Origin: an uncultured Oscillospiraceae bacterium
GTDB lineage: Bacteria > Bacillota > Clostridia > Oscillospirales > Oscillospiraceae
Length of the DNA stretch: 42,806 nt
Assembly (NCBI GenBank): GCA_947623875.1
Contig: CANQII010000005.1
Location: forward strand, 1-42,806
Direction of reading: 5' to 3'
Each line of letters opens with the position of its first letter. Within the stretch, counting starts at the first letter, position 1. The notes below the pieces were generated by a model that worked only from the letters and a program-made list of their open reading frames with translations, was not told the origin of the DNA and ran no database searches. Shown here in pieces: positions 40,594 to 42,806 of the stretch. Made by a program: the position numbers and the translations under genes.

Positions 40594-41478
40594 ATGGAAG
40601 TGTATAGCACGGGAGAGATCCTGAAAGAGAAGCTGCAGCAGAAGGCGCAGGTGCGCCTGCCACTGCTGCAGAAGGTGCACGGGGAGCACGCCTGGATGGA
40701 GGTCCACCGCTTCCTGGACGATGACGGTGCGGAGTGCGTCTGCGCCAGGCTGCATGTGCCCAATGTGGATGCGGTGCGGGCAATGCGGCTGCCCAAAGGT
40801 GTGGTGGTGAAGGACGAGCTGGCGATCCGCCAGTTTCTCAGCCGGACGCCTGTCCAGCCCACCCGGGAGAAAGTGCTGGAGCAAGTGATGCTGCAGGTGG
40901 TGAGCCAAAAGGGCAACGAAGATCTGCTGGGGGCCTGCCCCCATGTGGATCTGCTGGACCTGGCCGGGGTCTTCTATATTCCGGTGAAGCTGGCTGGCGG
41001 TATGCTGGACGGCTTTGGCCGGCTTCAGTGGACAGACCTCAATGATCTGGAGCTCTCCCCCGAAGAGCTCTACGCTGCGGCCAGGGAGAACACGGTGCGC
41101 CACCAGGGGGTGCGGGTGATCCCCGAGGGGAAGGTCTTCCAGCAGACCTTCCGGAACGGGAAGTGGATCGGCACCACCCTGGGGAAGGCCCAGATGCGGC
41201 GGCAGAACTGCTACGTTGTGAGCAACCGGGAGCACAGCGGCGGCGGGGCGCTCATCCTGGTGCCGGAGGTGCTGGAGGCCCTGGAGGAGAAGATGGGCGG
41301 TCCCTTCTTCATCGCGTTCACCGTGTTGGACGGGCTGATGATGATCCGGGATGACGGGGGAGAGAACCGGCCGGCGTGCACGGGGATGGCGCTCCGGGCG
41401 CTGCAGTACTGGCCCTCCGGTGTCTCGGACCGCCTGTACCGCTTCGAGCGCTCCCGGGGACTGCAGTTTGCCAGCTGA
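40594..41478 (+). CDS. DUF5688 family protein, copy 3 (short type)
   Basis: A 294-residue protein starting MEVYSTGEILKEKL. Conserved parts are CPHVDLLDLAGVFYIPVKL, LQWTDLNDLELSPEELYAAARENTVRHQGVRV, NCYVVSNREHSGGGALILVPEVLEALEEKMGGPFFIAF and LYRFERSRGLQF. It is the same length as copy 2 and its closest relative here. Unit C promoter and leader precede it; a long hairpin follows. No membrane segments; function unknown. Confidence 0.82.
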   Translation: MEVYSTGEILKEKLQQKAQVRLPLLQKVHGEHAWMEVHRFLDDDGAECVCARLHVPNVDAVRAMRLPKGVVVKDELAIRQFLSRTPVQPTREKVLEQVMLQVVSQKGNEDLLGACPHVDLLDLAGVFYIPVKLAGGMLDGFGRLQWTDLNDLELSPEELYAAARENTVRHQGVRVIPEGKVFQQTFRNGKWIGTTLGKAQMRRQNCYVVSNREHSGGGALILVPEVLEALEEKMGGPFFIAFTVLDGLMMIRDDGGENRPACTGMALRALQYWPSGVSDRLYRFERSRGLQFAS

Positions 41479-41499
41479 GCAGGAAGCCAACATGGGTTT

Positions 41500-41538
41500 G
41501 GCAGTGCGGGACCGGAACAGGTCCGGCCCCGCACTGCC
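41500..41538 (+). terminator. Long hairpin after DUF5688 copy 3, no T run
   Basis: GGCAGTGCGGGACCGG (41500-41515) pairs with CCGGCCCCGCACTGCC (41523-41538) with one mismatch. No T tract follows, so it may be a processing or attenuation structure and not a classic terminator. Confidence 0.5.
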
Positions 41539-41566
41539 CGGCAAAATCAGGATATGCTCTGGATGA

Positions 41567-41599
41567 GTCCCATTTATGGGACACACCTTATGATATTCT
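41567..41599 (+). promoter_or_regulatory. Palindrome plus extended -10, unit D
   Basis: GTCCCATTTATGGGAC (41567-41582), 8 nt, TGA-TATTCT (41591-41599). A leader hairpin GGCCCGCC/GGCGGGCC follows. Confidence 0.8.
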
Positions 41600-41646
41600 A
41601 TCGGTATACAGGGGCCCGCCGCTCTGAGGCGGGCCAGATCAAAAAA

Positions 41647-41683
41647 GAGGAGGCAAGAGGGCCTTGCCGCGATGGCGAGGCTC
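41647..41683 (+). promoter_or_regulatory. SD-bridging leader hairpin, unit D
   Basis: GAGGAGG (41647-41653), 5 nt, GGGCCTTGCC/GGCGAGGCTC (41659-41683, ten pairs with two G-U, GCGAT loop), 8 nt to ATG 41692. The AAAGG next to the ATG is too close to act as a Shine-Dalgarno. Confidence 0.72.
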
Positions 41684-41691
41684 ACAAAGGT

Positions 41692-42621
41692 ATGGAACAG
41701 AACAGCGTGAAGAAGTACAGCATGGAGGCGCTGCGGCAGACGGCGGGAGAGGTGGCTCCGCTGCTGCGGGAGATGTTCGGGGACAGCGTTGAGATCGACA
41801 GCATGGATGATCTGCAGGTGAACCGCGAGACCGTTGTGATCTACCTGCAGCTGCCGGGGTCTGTGGCGCTGCCGGCGGTGGATGTGCGGGACCTGATGGG
41901 TATGGGGACCGTGGAGGAGATGGCGGATGCGGCTGCAGCCTCGATCCAGGAGGGGTTGCGGCACCTGAAGGACGTCCGCCCGGAGAGCCTGGAAGCCATC
42001 ACGCCGGCGTATGTGCTGGCGAAGGTGATCCTGGAGACGGTGAACCGGGAGCGCAACGCCGTGATGCTGGAGCACTGCCCCCACATGGAGGTACTGGACC
42101 TGGCGGGGGTGTACTGCGTGCCCCTGAAGATGACCCGCAAGGGGGATGACATGTGCCTGCTCCGGCGGGGCAACCTGGAGACCCTGGGACTCACGGAGGA
42201 GCAGATCCACGCGGCGGCCAAGAAGAACACCCTGCGGCGTCTGCGGGTGCGGGTGAACCGCATGGACCAGATGGCCGATCAGATGGCTCGGTTCCGCCAG
42301 TCTTACGGGCACGCCCTGGAGAGCGCCGACATGGACGTGGACTTCTGGTATGTGGTGGACAACTGGCGGCACGCCGAGGGCGCGGCTTACATCCTGATCC
42401 CGGAGGTACTGGAGGCACTGGGGGAGAAGATGGGGCGGAACTACTTCATCTCCATTCCCGGCACGGACCTGATGATGGTCTATCCGGACAACGGGGATCC
42501 CGCGCTGCCGAAGCTGCTGGCGGAATGGCTCCGGGAGAACCTGCCGGACAGGCAGCTCCTCTCGGACCGCCTCTACTATTTCGACCGCCGCAAGGGCCTC
42601 CAGGCGCTCAAGAAGTTCTGA
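41692..42621 (+). CDS. DUF5688 family protein, copy 4 (long type)
   Basis: A 309-residue protein starting MEQNSVKKYSMEALRQ. Conserved parts are VNRERNAVMLEHCPHMEVLDLAGVYCVPLKM, LRRGNLETLGLTEEQIHAAAKKNTLRRLRVRVNRMDQM, DFWYVVDNWRHAEGAAYILIPEVLEALGEKMGRNYFISIPGTDLMMVYPDNGD and LYYFDRRKGLQALKKF. It pairs with copy 1 as the long subtype. The ATG at 41692 fits the leader geometry of the other units; the track start at 41554 lies upstream of the promoter. Confidence 0.84.
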   Translation: MEQNSVKKYSMEALRQTAGEVAPLLREMFGDSVEIDSMDDLQVNRETVVIYLQLPGSVALPAVDVRDLMGMGTVEEMADAAAASIQEGLRHLKDVRPESLEAITPAYVLAKVILETVNRERNAVMLEHCPHMEVLDLAGVYCVPLKMTRKGDDMCLLRRGNLETLGLTEEQIHAAAKKNTLRRLRVRVNRMDQMADQMARFRQSYGHALESADMDVDFWYVVDNWRHAEGAAYILIPEVLEALGEKMGRNYFISIPGTDLMMVYPDNGDPALPKLLAEWLRENLPDRQLLSDRLYYFDRRKGLQALKKF

Positions 42622-42806
42622 GCCTCTACAGCAGGCTGCAGATCGCAATCCCCAGGCCGGTCTCTCTGTAGAGGCAGCACATGAATTCGCCAACGGTCTG
42701 CCCGTCCTGTGATCTCGCGAGTCGCATGGACCTGAATCCGCAAAGTTTTAGGTCCGCCTAAACCTTGCAGTTCAGGTACAGTCTAGGATGTACCCGCACC
42801 GTGCGA
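42622..42806. other. Downstream spacer with a 10-bp inverted repeat
   Basis: GCCTCTACAG (42622-42631) and CTGTAGAGGC (42666-42675) form a long-range stem directly after copy 4, without a T run. Further on, TTTAGG-TCCG-CCTAAA (about 42749-42764) is another short palindrome. No gene is recognised up to the window end. Confidence 0.45.

Noticed and set aside
40489-42693. Minus-strand 734-aa ORF across the DUF5688 cassette
   Set aside because: It spans two plus-strand genes, their promoters and leaders, and has no conserved domain; its length follows from high GC.
1-42806. CRISPR array, tRNA or rRNA genes
   Set aside because: No spaced direct-repeat array, tRNA cloverleaf with CCA-type acceptor, or rRNA signature was recognised on reading both strands.

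Overview
The window looks like a chromosomal segment of a GC-rich, spore-forming, anaerobic gut Firmicute of the Clostridia, probably Oscillospirales-like. The pointers are a YlbJ sporulation protein, a small four-cysteine protein that resembles ones I recall from clostridia, a tandem glycine riboswitch before a split gcvPA/gcvPB operon, DUF5688 paralogs, a Bce-type module, strong Shine-Dalgarno sites and sigma-A promoters. The taxon is inferred; no rRNA or tRNA gene was recognised.

Layout. 1-3 kb (minus): azlC-azlD branched-chain amino-acid exporter followed by a GH2 glycosidase that ends early. 3.2-5.8 kb (plus): two small stand-alone relatives of the C-terminal domain of Rpn nucleases, then a full-length Rpn-type PD-(D/E)XK nuclease gene that carries the same reading frame, start codon and ribosome-binding site inside it. 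5.9-13 kb (plus): promoter, tandem glycine riboswitch with an overlapping terminator, then gcvT-gcvH-gcvPA-gcvPB-lplA-lpdA, a complete glycine cleavage system with lipoate ligase. 13-17 kb: two Uma2-type endonuclease-like genes (minus), an ISKra4-like transposase relative and its deleted copy, and an unknown gene. 17.2-19.8 kb: an IS4/IS1634-like element with 18-bp terminal repeats. 19.8-21.3 kb: small Cys protein and ylbJ. 21.4-31.3 kb (minus): a MarR regulator followed by a ten-gene Mrp/Mbh-like cation antiporter operon with four NuoL/M/N-type subunits. 31.5-33.7 kb: DUF2804 and the first DUF5688 gene. 33.8-38.5 kb: BceRS-BceAB antimicrobial-peptide sensing and export module with a frameshifted kinase. 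38.5-42.7 kb: a tandem cassette of three intact DUF5688 genes and one decayed copy.

The most unusual feature is the regulatory architecture of the DUF5688 cassette. Four units share a perfect 16-bp palindrome (GTCCCATTTATGGGAC) exactly 8 nt before an extended -10 element, then an 86-91 nt leader. In these four and in a fifth, separate DUF5688 gene, a 9-10 bp hairpin lies between the Shine-Dalgarno and the start codon. The hairpin sequences differ but pairing is kept, so the RNA fold seems selected; folding would bring the Shine-Dalgarno to about 10-13 nt from the AUG. The second notable system is the Rpn locus, where a gene-within-gene C-terminal product also exists as separate upstream genes. 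Family names are by recognition of motifs; no database search was run.
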